Of a stretch of 64,000 bases of DNA, positions 34,019-42,899 are shown piece after piece (position 1 is the stretch's first letter; the number at the start of each line of letters is the position of its first letter). The stretch is from Hymenobacter lapidarius (GTDB lineage Bacteria > Bacteroidota > Bacteroidia > Cytophagales > Hymenobacteraceae): the NCBI RefSeq assembly GCF_001816145.1, contig NZ_MDZB01000109.1, forward strand, positions 1-64,000. Direction: 5' to 3'. The notes beneath the pieces were generated by a model, which was not told the DNA's origin, ran no database searches, and saw only the letters and a program-made list of their open reading frames with translations. The translations under genes and the position numbers were made by a program.

Positions 34019-34678
34019 ATGAAAATACTGCACCCTCTAAACGTCTTATTTGCCCTGCTAACCTCCCTTAGCGGCTGCACCAAAGCGGACGGCCCCACGC
34101 CGGATGGTGACAGAAGCTGCCTCGAAAAACAGGAGGTACCCGTGAGCGCACACAGCATCAACGCGCGCGAAAAGGCCACGGCAGACCAGCTGTTTGCCGC
34201 CAACGGCATTGATAAGCGCAATTTCCGGTACACCGGCTATTTGCGGGAGGAACTGAAGACCTACTACCCGCCGTATGCTACGTTTGACGAGCAGGTGGTG
34301 CGGGTGGAGGAGTATACGAATGGCCTGCGGATATTCACCGGGCAGCTGAATTTTCTCTTTCGAAACGGCGCGTTCAACTTCCGTGCGGGCTCCGCCAGCG
34401 GAGGCACCAGCCTTGATGCTACTCCCAGCGGTACGCCGGAAAGCATCGGCGTGGTATTCCGTGCCGCCCTCAACGAGTACGGCGGCCCCGGTTCCCAGCC
34501 GTGTGTAGTGGTGGAGTTTGGGTATTACAACCTGAATGCCGGCACCAGCAATGCATCCGAGCGGCTGGTGAAAGCTTGGAAAGCCTCGCTTAAGGGCAGT
34601 GAGTATCCTTTCGCTTATTTCGAAGACAAGGAGGGCAAGCTTATTTACTACGACAACGGAATCAGGACCTTTCGGTAG
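34019..34678 (+). CDS. Putative lipoprotein
   Basis: The 219-residue protein begins MKILHPLNVLFALLTSLSGC, with the lipobox LSGC. The mature part has NAREKATADQLFAANGIDKR, FRYTGYLREELKTYYPPYAT, VRVEEYTNGLRIFTGQLNFL and a YFEDKEGKLIYYDNGIRTF end. The mixed alpha-beta composition is not a family I recognise. It follows riboflavin synthase by 73 bases but appears functionally unrelated. Envelope-anchored, role unknown. Confidence 0.7.
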   Translation: MKILHPLNVLFALLTSLSGCTKADGPTPDGDRSCLEKQEVPVSAHSINAREKATADQLFAANGIDKRNFRYTGYLREELKTYYPPYATFDEQVVRVEEYTNGLRIFTGQLNFLFRNGAFNFRAGSASGGTSLDATPSGTPESIGVVFRAALNEYGGPGSQPCVVVEFGYYNLNAGTSNASERLVKAWKASLKGSEYPFAYFEDKEGKLIYYDNGIRTFR

Positions 34679-34828
34679 ATGGTAGCCAGGGGAGTAGGGC
34701 TGACTTGTAGTTGCCGCCCGTAACCCAGGGCGACAGGGACGACGGCCATCACGGCAACCGCAAGCCAGCCAGATAAGTAGCCCATCCGGCAGCGTTGTGG
34801 CCTTTTTAGGAGATAGCGGCAAGCCTCG

Positions 34829-35416
34829 TCAGTGTTTCCGGGGTAACAGTTGGGCAACGTCGGCAGGCGGGCCAAAAAAAGTTTCTGCCTCCCGTAGCGC
34901 CCGGGCATCGTCCTGAATGTCGTTGGGGCGGGAGCCTGAGCCGTAGAGCATGCCGCCCCAGTTCATCTGCATGAAGGCGGCGGTGAGCAGCAAGCTGCCT
35001 TCCAGGGGCTGGGCGTCGGGCCGGGCGCCGCTGCCTACCACTATCGACCACAGCGTCTTACCCTTCACCTGCTCCCGAAAATTAAGGTTGGCGGTACGCA
35101 GCCAGGCGCTCCAGTAGTCGAGGTACTGCTTGGCGTGCCCGGGCAGGTTGTACATATACAGCGGCGTGACCAGCACCACATCGGTGGCATGTAGGGTGGC
35201 CTCAAGCAGCAGGCGGGCATTGCCGACGGGCGGCTGGTAGCCGGCGCCGTGGCGCAGGTCCGTGAAATCGGGCAGGGGAAAATCGTGCAGATTCAGCCAT
35301 TGCTGCTCGTCGTGCGCCGGCAGCGCATGGGCCGCGCAATAGGCCAGCTGTTCGCTGTTGCCAAGGCGGCGCGAGCTGGAGAGCAAGAACAGAAACCGTC
35401 GCCCGGGACTAAGCAT
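34829..35416 (-). CDS. NAD(P)H-dependent flavin oxidoreductase (flavodoxin-like fold)
   Basis: This 195-residue cytoplasmic protein has the flavodoxin-like fold of NADPH-dependent FMN reductases and quinone reductases. Markers are the FMN phosphate loop FLLSSSRRLGNSEQLA near the N-terminus, VVLVTPLYMYNLPGHAKQYL (the conserved P-x-Y segment before the dimer helix) and KTLWSIVVGSGARPD. The electron acceptor is unknown. The ATG at 35416 (MLSPGRRFLF) is chosen because the upstream 11 codons overlap the PAP2 gene. It is the third gene of the hemF operon (gap 11 bases). Confidence 0.82.
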   Translation of the reverse strand: MLSPGRRFLFLLSSSRRLGNSEQLAYCAAHALPAHDEQQWLNLHDFPLPDFTDLRHGAGYQPPVGNARLLLEATLHATDVVLVTPLYMYNLPGHAKQYLDYWSAWLRTANLNFREQVKGKTLWSIVVGSGARPDAQPLEGSLLLTAAFMQMNWGGMLYGSGSRPNDIQDDARALREAETFFGPPADVAQLLPRKH

Positions 35417-35427
35417 GATAATAGTGA

Positions 35428-36006
35428 CTACGTAGTGAGCGGCCCCCACCGTGGCGCCCAGTACCGGTAAACGAAGCCCGCCAGCACTCCCAGCAAGCCC
35501 CCCAGAAAGGCTCCACCCAGCACATCGGTGGGGTAATGGGCCCCAAGATACACGCGGCTGTAGGAAAGCAGTGCGGCCCAGGCAAATACGCTCAGGCGGA
35601 GAAGTTTGAAACGACCCTTCGGCAACGTAGTAGCCATAAACACGGCCAGTGCCATGGAGTTGGAAGCGTGCGAGGAGAGGAAGCCAAATTGCCCGCCGCA
35701 GCCACCGGGTAGGTAGAGCTGCGAGAAAATAGCGGGGTCGTGACAGGGGCGAAGGCGCGCAAAAAACGGCTTAAACAGCCGGCTGGTAATGATGTCGGCC
35801 AAGCCCACTGCTGCCAGCACCAGCGGCAGCAGGAGGATGGCCCGGCGGCGAAACACGTAAATGAACCAGCCAATGAGTAGGGCATACACCGGAAACCACA
35901 CCAGGCGGTCGGAGGCGAATACCATCACGGCGTCGAGCGCCGGGCTGCGCAGGTGGTTGATGGCCAGCAGCAATTGCCGGTCGAGGTGCTTAATGGTTTC
36001 AATCAT
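35428..36006 (-). CDS. PAP2-family membrane phosphatase
   Basis: This 192-residue membrane protein has about five or six helices and the three PAP2 motifs: KPFFARLRP (KxxxxxxRP), SSHASNS (variant of PSGH) and SRVYLGAHYPTDV (SRxxxxxHxxxD). Such enzymes dephosphorylate lipid phosphates such as undecaprenyl pyrophosphate or phosphatidate at the outer face of the inner membrane. The variant SSHASN has Ser for Pro, which is common in this phylum. It overlaps the end of hemF by 8 bases, indicating translational coupling. Confidence 0.9.
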   Translation of the reverse strand: MIETIKHLDRQLLLAINHLRSPALDAVMVFASDRLVWFPVYALLIGWFIYVFRRRAILLLPLVLAAVGLADIITSRLFKPFFARLRPCHDPAIFSQLYLPGGCGGQFGFLSSHASNSMALAVFMATTLPKGRFKLLRLSVFAWAALLSYSRVYLGAHYPTDVLGGAFLGGLLGVLAGFVYRYWAPRWGPLTT

Positions 36007-36931
36007 CGGCGAGCCAGTCTACTCCTTTGCGCAGCCAGGCCAGGGTGGTAGCCTCGGGAGAATGGGGCGCGGGGGGCGCCGGATTGTAGGCCCAGCCGGT
36101 GCGGGGCGGCAGGCTCATGAGAATGGATTCGGTGCGCCCGCCGGTTTCGAGCCCGAACCGGGTGCCCCGGTCAAAAGCCAGGTTGAATTCGGCGTAGCGG
36201 GCGCGCCGCAGGCTTTGCCAAGCCTCTTCCCTTGCCGAAAACGGCAGGGCATGATTCTCGGCCATCAACTGCGTGTAGAAAGGCCCAAATAACTCGGCCA
36301 CGTCCTGCACAAAGTGGAACAACTCCTCGGCCGAGCCGTCGGTGCCCACGGTCAGACGGTCAAAGAAAATGCCTCCTACGCCGCGCGTTTCCTGGCGGTG
36401 GGGTAGGTAAAAATAATCGTCGGCCCAGCGCGTGAATTTGGGATAATACGCCGGGTTGTGCCGGTCGCACACGGCGCGCAGCCGCTCGTGGAAGCGCCGC
36501 GCCTGGGCTTCGTCCACGTAAATGGGCGTCAGGTCGATGCCGCCGCCGAACCACGCCTCGCCGTTGCCAGCCTCAAAGTAGCGCACATTCATGTGGATGA
36601 TGGGCACCCGCGGGCTGTGCGGGTGCAGCACCACGCTCACGCCCGTGGCATAAAAAGACGGGTCGGGCATGTGCAATTGCCGGGCCGCCGCGTCGCTCAT
36701 CTGCCCCCACACCGCCGAAAAGCCAACGCCGCCTTTCTCCAGAATCCGGCCGTTTTCCAGCACTTTGGAGCGGCCGCCGCCGCCGCCTTCGCGCTGCCAG
36801 GCATCGGTGAGAAACCGGGTGGGGCCAGCATCGGCCGTTTCCAGCTGCTGGCACAGCCGCAACTGGAAATCAGCCAGCCACGCTTCAATTTCGGGACGGA
36901 TGGTAAGCGAAAGGGAGGAAGATGCTAACAT
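35999..36931 (-). CDS. hemF: Oxygen-dependent coproporphyrinogen III oxidase
   Basis: HemF converts coproporphyrinogen III to protoporphyrinogen IX in haem synthesis with oxygen. The 310-residue protein has GGGGGRSKVLENGRILEKGG, GVSVVLHPHSPRVPIIHMN, the signature GGGIDLTPIY, YYPKFTRWADDYF, RGVGGIFFDRL and FNLAFDRGTRFGLETGGRTE, all typical. The presence of HemF indicates aerobic haem biosynthesis. It is the first gene of a three-gene minus-strand operon and is divergent from the E1 gene. Confidence 0.95.
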   Translation of the reverse strand: MLASSSLSLTIRPEIEAWLADFQLRLCQQLETADAGPTRFLTDAWQREGGGGGRSKVLENGRILEKGGVGFSAVWGQMSDAAARQLHMPDPSFYATGVSVVLHPHSPRVPIIHMNVRYFEAGNGEAWFGGGIDLTPIYVDEAQARRFHERLRAVCDRHNPAYYPKFTRWADDYFYLPHRQETRGVGGIFFDRLTVGTDGSAEELFHFVQDVAELFGPFYTQLMAENHALPFSAREEAWQSLRRARYAEFNLAFDRGTRFGLETGGRTESILMSLPPRTGWAYNPAPPAPHSPEATTLAWLRKGVDWLADD

Positions 36932-37010
36932 TTGACCGCAGTAGGGGCAGAAGGGTACGCTGGGGCAAAATACCAGAAAGCCCCAAGCGGCCCGCTGGTC
37001 TTTGCCGCTA

Positions 37011-37018
37011 CAAAGATA
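37011..37018 (-). promoter_or_regulatory. Putative -7 promoter element of hemF
   Basis: On the minus strand the sequence reads TATCTTTG, fitting TAnnTTTG, 80 bases before the hemF start. Confidence 0.45.
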
Positions 37019-37035
37019 GGGCGGCGGGGGAAGCG

Positions 37036-37043
37036 TACTTTTG
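37036..37043 (+). promoter_or_regulatory. Putative -7 promoter element of the E1 gene
   Basis: TACTTTTG fits TAnnTTTG and lies 24 bases before the ATG at 37067. It and the hemF element are back to back, 18 bases apart. Confidence 0.5.
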
Positions 37044-37066
37044 TGCCCTAACTTCTCCTGCCCCTG

Positions 37067-39253
37067 ATGTCTGAATTCGCAGTTTCCGATTCCACCAACC
37101 TGGCCTCCACTCGTGTAACCGCTGCGGCGGCAGCGGCGGCTGCTGCTTTTACTGCCCCCACGCCCTCCTCAACCGCCCGGCCTACGCCGGAACTGCTGCG
37201 CCGCGCCTACAGCCTGATGCACACGGCCGCCGCCATGGCCACGCTCTACGAAGAGGAGAAAGCAACGGCCGCGCGCTATGTGCACGCCACCGCCCGCGGC
37301 CACGAAGCCGTGCAGCTGGCGGCCGCCTTCCTGCTCACCGAAACCGACTACGCCGCGCCGTATTACCGCGACGATGCCCTGCTGCTGGGCCTGGGCCTGC
37401 GCCCCTACGAGCTGATGCTGCAGCTGCTGGCCAAAGCCGATGACCCGTTTAGCGGCGGGCGCACCTACTACGCGCACCCCTCGCTTCGGCGGGCAGGCAT
37501 TCCGGTCATTCCCCATCAAAGCTCGGCTACCGGCATGCAGGCCATCCCGGCCACCGGCATGGCCCATGCCATTCACTACTTTGAAAAGCAGGGCCTGCGC
37601 ATTGACGCGCCTCAGGGCAAACAGGGCGGCGGCCACGATAAGCCCCTGGTGCTGTGTTCCATCGGCGATGGTGCCATGACTGAAGGCGAAGTAGCCGAGG
37701 CCCTGCAAATGGCCGTGCTGCACCAGCTGCCCATCGTGTACCTGGTGCAGGACAACGACTGGGGCATATCCGCCACCGGCCGCGAGATGCGGGCCATGAA
37801 TGCCTACGAGTTTGCCGCCGGCTTCCCGGGCCTGCACCGCCTGCAGGTAGACGGGGCCGATTTTGGCTCCTCGTACCAGGGCCTAGCGGCGGCGTTTGCG
37901 CACGTCCGGAGCCGGCGCGGCCCCGTTTTGGTACACGCCAAATGCCCCTTGCTGGGCCACCACACCAGCGGCGTGCGCCGCGAGTGGTACCGCCACGACT
38001 TGGCCAGCCACCAGGACCAGGACCCACTGCCCCGCCTACACGCGCAGCTGCTGCAAATGGGTTTTGCCGAGAAAGAGCTGGCGGCGTTGGAAACGGCCGC
38101 CCAGGCTACTGTGCGCGCCGACTGGGAAGCTGCCGTGGCCGCGCCCAATCCCGACCCCGCCACCTTCGCTGACCATGAATTTGCGCCCGCCGCCGTGACC
38201 GCCGAAACCGGCGAGCGCAGCCCCGCCGGAGCCGAAAAAGCCCTGATGGTGGATGCCGCCCTGCACGCCGTGGACGATATTCTGCGGGAGTTTCCGGAAG
38301 CTCTTTTTTATGGGCAGGACGTGGGCGGCGAGCTGGGCGGCGTGTTCCGCGAGGCCGCGTTGCTCGCCAAAAAATACGGCGAGAGCCGGGTATTCAACAC
38401 CCCCATTCAGGAGGCCTACATTGTGGGCAGCACGGCGGGCATGACGGCCGTAGGGGCCCGGCCCATTGTCGAAATTCAGTTTGCGGACTACATCTGGCCG
38501 GCGCTCAACCAGCTGGTGGAGGAACTGTCCAAGTCCTGCTACCTCACCATGGGCAAGTTTCCCGTGCCGGCCCTGATTCGGGTGCCGATTGGGGCCTATG
38601 GCGGCGGCGGTCCGTACCATTCCGGCTCCATTGAAAGCACGTTGCTCACCATTAGAGGCATAAAAGTAGTGTACCCCAGCAATGCGGCCGACATGAAGGG
38701 CCTGATGCGCGCCGCCTTCCTCGACCCCAACCCCGTGGTGATGCTAGAGCACAAAGGCCTGTACTGGAGCAAAGTGCCCGGCACCGAGGAAGCCAAAACC
38801 GTGGAGCCCGCCGCAGGCTACGCCATTCCCTTGGGCAAAGCGGCCGTGGCCCAGAGCGCCGACCCCGACAAGCTGCGCCGGGGCGATACTGCCCTGGTAG
38901 TGACCTACGGCATGGGCGTGCACTGGGCCAAAGCCGCCAGCCGCGACTTTGCCGGGCAGGTCGAGATTCTGGATTTGCGCACCCTCAACCCCCTGGATTT
39001 TGACGCCGTGACGGCCGCCACGCGCCGCCATGGCAAGGTGCTGGTGCTCACCGAAGAGCCGCTCATGAACAGCTTTGCCGAAAGCCTGGCGGGCCGCATT
39101 CAGCGCCACTGCTTTGAGGTGTTGGACGCGCCCGTATTCACCCTGGGCGCCGCCAACATGCCCGCTATTGCCCTGAACGTAGAGCTGGAGCGGCAAATGC
39201 TGCCCAGTGCGGCCAAAGTAGCCACGGTACTGGGGGAGTTGCTGAGCTACTGA
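37067..39253 (+). CDS. 2-oxoacid dehydrogenase E1, fused alpha and beta subunits
   Basis: The 728-residue protein is the thiamine-diphosphate E1 component of a branched-chain 2-oxoacid (2-oxoisovalerate) dehydrogenase complex, with alpha and beta chains in one polypeptide. The alpha part (about 40-370) has YYRDDALLLGLGLRPYELM, HQSSATGMQAIPATGMAHA and the ThDP motif GDGAMTEGEVAEAL with QDNDWGIS. The beta part (about 390-728) has YGQDVGGELGGVFREA, NTPIQEAYIVGSTAGMTAVG, EIQFADYIWPALNQL, PIGAYGGGGPYHSGSIE and VLTEEPLMNSFAESL. An Ala-rich tract precedes the alpha domain. Its products feed acyl-CoA or branched fatty acid synthesis; E2 and E3 genes are not present here. Confidence 0.92.
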   Translation: MSEFAVSDSTNLASTRVTAAAAAAAAAFTAPTPSSTARPTPELLRRAYSLMHTAAAMATLYEEEKATAARYVHATARGHEAVQLAAAFLLTETDYAAPYYRDDALLLGLGLRPYELMLQLLAKADDPFSGGRTYYAHPSLRRAGIPVIPHQSSATGMQAIPATGMAHAIHYFEKQGLRIDAPQGKQGGGHDKPLVLCSIGDGAMTEGEVAEALQMAVLHQLPIVYLVQDNDWGISATGREMRAMNAYEFAAGFPGLHRLQVDGADFGSSYQGLAAAFAHVRSRRGPVLVHAKCPLLGHHTSGVRREWYRHDLASHQDQDPLPRLHAQLLQMGFAEKELAALETAAQATVRADWEAAVAAPNPDPATFADHEFAPAAVTAETGERSPAGAEKALMVDAALHAVDDILREFPEALFYGQDVGGELGGVFREAALLAKKYGESRVFNTPIQEAYIVGSTAGMTAVGARPIVEIQFADYIWPALNQLVEELSKSCYLTMGKFPVPALIRVPIGAYGGGGPYHSGSIESTLLTIRGIKVVYPSNAADMKGLMRAAFLDPNPVVMLEHKGLYWSKVPGTEEAKTVEPAAGYAIPLGKAAVAQSADPDKLRRGDTALVVTYGMGVHWAKAASRDFAGQVEILDLRTLNPLDFDAVTAATRRHGKVLVLTEEPLMNSFAESLAGRIQRHCFEVLDAPVFTLGAANMPAIALNVELERQMLPSAAKVATVLGELLSY

Positions 39254-39267
39254 TGCATTTGAATCAT

Positions 39268-39308
39268 AAAAAAGAGAGGCGGCACCAAGTGGTGTCGCCT
39301 CTCTTTTT
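39268..39308. terminator. Bidirectional hairpin terminator between E1 and tamL
   Basis: AAAAAAGAGAGGCGGCACC and GGTGTCGCCTCTCTTTTT form a stem with an AAGT loop and one G-T pair. A runs and T runs on both sides allow termination of both convergent genes. Confidence 0.85.
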
Positions 39309-39323
39309 GGCGGAAAGCCTGCC

Positions 39324-42011
39324 CTAGAAGGGATAGCCGATGCCCAAGTTGAAGGCCGGGCGGTTGGCATCGGTATTGAAATTGCGGATTGCCCAGCGTT
39401 GGGCCGACGGGGCAGTGGGGTCGTATATCTTGGCCGCAATGTCGAGGCGCAGGATGAGAAAGGTGAAGTCGAAGCGGATGCCAACGCCCGAACCAACGGC
39501 AATCTGCCGGTAGAAGCTGTTGAGCTGGAACTGGGCCTCGGGGCGCTTGTAGTTGCCAATCGAGTCTTTCTGCTCCTGCAGGCCCCATACGTTGCCAAAA
39601 TCCGTGAAAAAGGCTCCTTTTATAAAATTGTAGATGGGGAAGCGGTATTCGGCGCTGCCTTCCAGCAGCAGTTCGCCCGGTTGCTCGGTGAGGTAGTCGC
39701 GCACTACCTTCCCGTCCTCGAGGCGGGTGGGCGTGAAGCCACCGGGGCCCAACCGGCGGGGCTGCCACGCGCGCAGGCTGGTGGAACCGCCGGCAAAGAA
39801 GGACTTGTCGTAGGGCACCACGTACTGGCTGGCACCTGTTTCCCGGTCTTTGGAGCGCGTGAGCGCGTGCACGAGGCCCCCGTTGAGGCGCCATACAAAA
39901 TACGTTTGGGGCGAGAGGCGGTGGTAGCGGCGGTAGTCGGCGCTGAACCGGGCAAAATCGTACACGTTGAGCCCCGCTTGCTCAAAAAGTGCGTCCTGGT
40001 ACAAGCTCCGGGTTACGCCCCCGATTTCGGCAAACATGCGCAGGTATTTGGCGTCGCGGGTCTGGTTGAAGTCGTTGGAGTTGTAGAGCGAAGTGAAGCT
40101 AAAGCTGGGTTCGAGCAAGCTCACAAAAGAGCGGAACAGCGAGGAGCCATCATTCTCCCGCAATTCTTTGAGCCGTTGCGTGAAATCTTTGCTTTGCTTG
40201 GGAGTGTTCACCAACGTCACAATCACCGGCGAAAACACATACTGGTGAAAGGGCGAGCTTTGCCAGAGGTAATCGTAGGCAAACTCAAAGTTGGAGCGCG
40301 TGTATTCGGGCCGCTTCACGTAGGTCTCCGACAAGGAAAACCGCGTTTTGGGGTTGAACCGCGCCATTCGGTTGTTGAAGTTGAAGGGCACCAGAAACCG
40401 CGGCAGCACCAGCGCCGCCGTGGCTCCCAGTTGGGTTGTGTACACGGCCTGGGTATTGTCACCCGTTACGCCCGCTACACGCACTGATTGGCCTTCAAAA
40501 CCAGCGCGCACGCCCAATTCCAGCACTTCGGCCCCGCCGAAAGGGTTCCGGGTTTTCAACCGCAGGTTGATGAATGGTCCGGGTAAGTAGGCTACGTAAG
40601 TGCCGCCCACTTCGCTGGTTTCAGAGAACTTGGGGGCCGGCGAGGCGTTGATAACCGCCACCAGCTCCCCGGTACTGGGCTTCATTCCGGTGCTGTCGGC
40701 GTTCGGCGGGTCGTCTACCTTCTGGTAGGTGAGGGTATTGAACCGGAACATGTCCAGGTCGGCCAGCAGGCGCTGGGTTTGCAGGGTGCGGGCCAGGCTG
40801 TAGCGCTGCCCGGGGCGCACCAGCACCTTGCGCGCCAGCGTGCGGGTGCTGAACTTCTGCTGGTAGGCCGCGAAATGAACCGAGTCAGTTACGGCGGTGT
40901 CGGTGCGCACGCCCAGGCTGGGGCGCTCGCGCAGGGCGCCGGCGGTGCCGGCCCGGCGCAGGGTGTCGCCGGTAGCGCTGCGCAGGGTGCGGCCCACGCC
41001 CGCATCGGTCACAAACCGCACCTGCTGCACGGTGTACACGCGGTGGCCCTGGCCGGGGGCAGGGTTGGCAATGAGGGTGCGCAGGCGCACTGTAAACGCC
41101 TCGTAGCTGGTGTCGGCCTCCAGGGTGATGTACTGCTGCCGGAAATCGTAATAGCCGGCGTTCTTCAGAAGCGTTTCGAGGCGGGCGCGCTCTTCGCCAA
41201 TCAGTACCTCGTTGTAGCGGTCGTTTTCCTTGAGCAGCGTGGCCGCCTGGCCGCTGCGCACCACGGCCGCCACGCCCGAATCCGGAATGCTGGGCTCTTG
41301 CAGGCGGTAGAAAAAGGGCTTATTCTCGACGACGTTATACGTCACCGATACGCGGCGGTAGCGCTTGGTCGCATCGAGGGAATCAGGCTTGCTGGGCAGG
41401 ATGGACCCTATCGATTTAAGGGCCCGCGTCACCAGGCTGGGACGGTAGCGGGCGGTGTCATCGGCCGTGACCCGGGCCCGGAAAAAACCCTGTGAATGCA
41501 AATAAACAGTCATTTGTTCCACCGAGCGCCTGGTCAGGGCCGTGTCGTACACCACGGGGGGCTCGCCCAGCCGCATGATGGAGTTGCCTTTGTCGAGCAC
41601 CAGCTGCTTGCGGTTCAGCTGGCGCTCGCGCCGCACCAGTAGCTTGCCCAGCTCGGCCGAGTCGGTGCCGGCGGCCCGCATGCGGGCATCGTATTTGTTG
41701 CGGATGGCCCGCTGCTTTTCGCGAATGCGCGCCGAGTCGTATAAGCTATAGCCCAGGTGGTATATGGCCAGCTTGGGCAGGGGGAACCGCGTGTTGGGCT
41801 GTTGTTGGGCCAGGGCTACGAGTCGTTCCTGGTCGGCCTGTTCCACGCCCTGCACCTCTACGCGGCTGAGCAGGCGCTGGCCCGGCCGCAGCAACTTAAA
41901 CGGCGAGCAGGCGGCCAGCACCAGCAGCCCCAGCAGCGAGGCGGCGCGCCAGCTCAGCCGGCTGGGCCGTAGCTTCGGGGTATTATTAGACGGTAATGAT
42001 TTCAAAAGCAC
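39324..42011 (-). CDS. tamL: Translocation and assembly module lipoprotein TamL (BamA/TamA-like)
   Basis: The 895-residue protein is an Omp85-family outer-membrane factor in its Bacteroidota lipoprotein form. The signal ends in LVLAACSPFK (Cys about residue 36). POTRA domains follow, with RLLSRVEVQGVEQADQERLV and later YEAFTVRLRTLIANPAPGQG. The C-terminal bacterial surface antigen barrel includes FAGGSTSLRAWQPRRLGPGG, which holds the conserved (V/I)RG(F/Y)-equivalent segment, and ends RPAFNLGIGYPF. TamL works with TamB in lipid or protein delivery to the outer membrane; no tamB is in view. It is divergent from an RNA methyltransferase gene, whose start overlaps it by 16 bases. Confidence 0.88.
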   Translation of the reverse strand: MLLKSLPSNNTPKLRPSRLSWRAASLLGLLVLAACSPFKLLRPGQRLLSRVEVQGVEQADQERLVALAQQQPNTRFPLPKLAIYHLGYSLYDSARIREKQRAIRNKYDARMRAAGTDSAELGKLLVRRERQLNRKQLVLDKGNSIMRLGEPPVVYDTALTRRSVEQMTVYLHSQGFFRARVTADDTARYRPSLVTRALKSIGSILPSKPDSLDATKRYRRVSVTYNVVENKPFFYRLQEPSIPDSGVAAVVRSGQAATLLKENDRYNEVLIGEERARLETLLKNAGYYDFRQQYITLEADTSYEAFTVRLRTLIANPAPGQGHRVYTVQQVRFVTDAGVGRTLRSATGDTLRRAGTAGALRERPSLGVRTDTAVTDSVHFAAYQQKFSTRTLARKVLVRPGQRYSLARTLQTQRLLADLDMFRFNTLTYQKVDDPPNADSTGMKPSTGELVAVINASPAPKFSETSEVGGTYVAYLPGPFINLRLKTRNPFGGAEVLELGVRAGFEGQSVRVAGVTGDNTQAVYTTQLGATAALVLPRFLVPFNFNNRMARFNPKTRFSLSETYVKRPEYTRSNFEFAYDYLWQSSPFHQYVFSPVIVTLVNTPKQSKDFTQRLKELRENDGSSLFRSFVSLLEPSFSFTSLYNSNDFNQTRDAKYLRMFAEIGGVTRSLYQDALFEQAGLNVYDFARFSADYRRYHRLSPQTYFVWRLNGGLVHALTRSKDRETGASQYVVPYDKSFFAGGSTSLRAWQPRRLGPGGFTPTRLEDGKVVRDYLTEQPGELLLEGSAEYRFPIYNFIKGAFFTDFGNVWGLQEQKDSIGNYKRPEAQFQLNSFYRQIAVGSGVGIRFDFTFLILRLDIAAKIYDPTAPSAQRWAIRNFNTDANRPAFNLGIGYPF

Positions 42012-42754
42012 TTGGCAAATACGTGCAGTCGCTGCACCAAAAAAAATACCGGCAACGCCACGGCGCGTTTCTGGTGGAAGGCGGCAAAAGCGTGTTGGAG
42101 CTGCTAAGTTCTGACCTGGAAGCCGAACACGTGCTAGTCACGGCCGAGTTTGTTGCCCAGCACCGCGCGCATCTGCCCGCGCACCTGGCCCTCACTATAT
42201 CCACAGAATACGAATTAACGCAGCTGGGCACGCTGGCCACCAATACCACCGCCCTGGCCGTGGCCCGCCTTCCCGCCGAAAAACCTTTGCCTGCAACGCT
42301 GCCCGAAACCGGTTTGTTGCTAGCTCTGGACGAAGTGCGCGACCCCGGCAACCTCGGCACCCTGCTGCGCCTGGCCGACTGGTACGGCCTGCCCGGCGTG
42401 GTGCTCAGCCCCGGCTGCGCCGACGCCTACTCGCCCAAAACGGTGGCCGCCACCATGGGCGCCTTCGCGCGGGTGCACGTCTGGGAGCGTGACTTGGCCG
42501 CGTGGCTGCCCACGCTGCCCGCGGTCGTTGGTGTTTTCGGCGCCGACCTGCAGGGCGACAACGTGCATCGCCTCACCCTGCGCCCTTCCGGCGTGCTGGT
42601 GATGGGCAGCGAGTCGCATGGCCTCACGCCCGCGGTGGAATCCTGCCTTACGCGCCGGCTGCACATTCCGCGGGGCGCCACCGGCGGCGCCGAAAGCCTG
42701 AACGTGGCCATTTCAGCGGCTATTCTGTTGGATAATTTTTTCCGTAATCAATAG
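41996..42754 (+). CDS. SpoU/TrmH-family RNA 2'-O-methyltransferase
   Basis: This 252-residue enzyme methylates ribose of a tRNA or rRNA nucleotide using S-adenosylmethionine in the SPOUT trefoil knot. It starts MISKALGKYVQSLHQKKYRQ with the RNA-binding L30e-like domain (AFLVEGGKSVLELL). The catalytic part has LLALDEVRDPGNLGTLLRLA, LVMGSESHGLTPAVE and IPRGATGGAESLNVAISAAI. The exact target base is not decided by sequence. The gene is divergent from tamL and its start codon lies inside the tamL 5' coding end. A strong terminator follows. Confidence 0.92.
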   Translation: MISKALGKYVQSLHQKKYRQRHGAFLVEGGKSVLELLSSDLEAEHVLVTAEFVAQHRAHLPAHLALTISTEYELTQLGTLATNTTALAVARLPAEKPLPATLPETGLLLALDEVRDPGNLGTLLRLADWYGLPGVVLSPGCADAYSPKTVAATMGAFARVHVWERDLAAWLPTLPAVVGVFGADLQGDNVHRLTLRPSGVLVMGSESHGLTPAVESCLTRRLHIPRGATGGAESLNVAISAAILLDNFFRNQ

Positions 42755-42824
42755 CAGGAATTCTTTCGCTTCATAACGGGCAGGAGAAGGTGTCAGCAGT
42801 TTGCCAACGCATTCAACAGGCAAT

Positions 42825-42860
42825 CAAAAGCCCCGACTCTTGCAGGAGTCGGGGCTTTTG
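42825..42860. terminator. Bidirectional hairpin terminator
   Basis: CAAAAGCCCCGACTC (42825-42839) pairs perfectly with GAGTCGGGGCTTTTG (42846-42860). It lies between the convergent RNA methyltransferase and outer-membrane barrel genes and carries A/T runs in both directions. Confidence 0.85.
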
Positions 42861-42899
42861 CTGGTGGCAGAGGGACGTGAGCGTAGTAGAAAGTAATGG

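Noticed and set aside
34679..34828. Small gene between the lipoprotein and the flavin reductase
   Set aside because: No frame longer than a few dozen codons with protein-like composition; only convergent 3' ends lie here.
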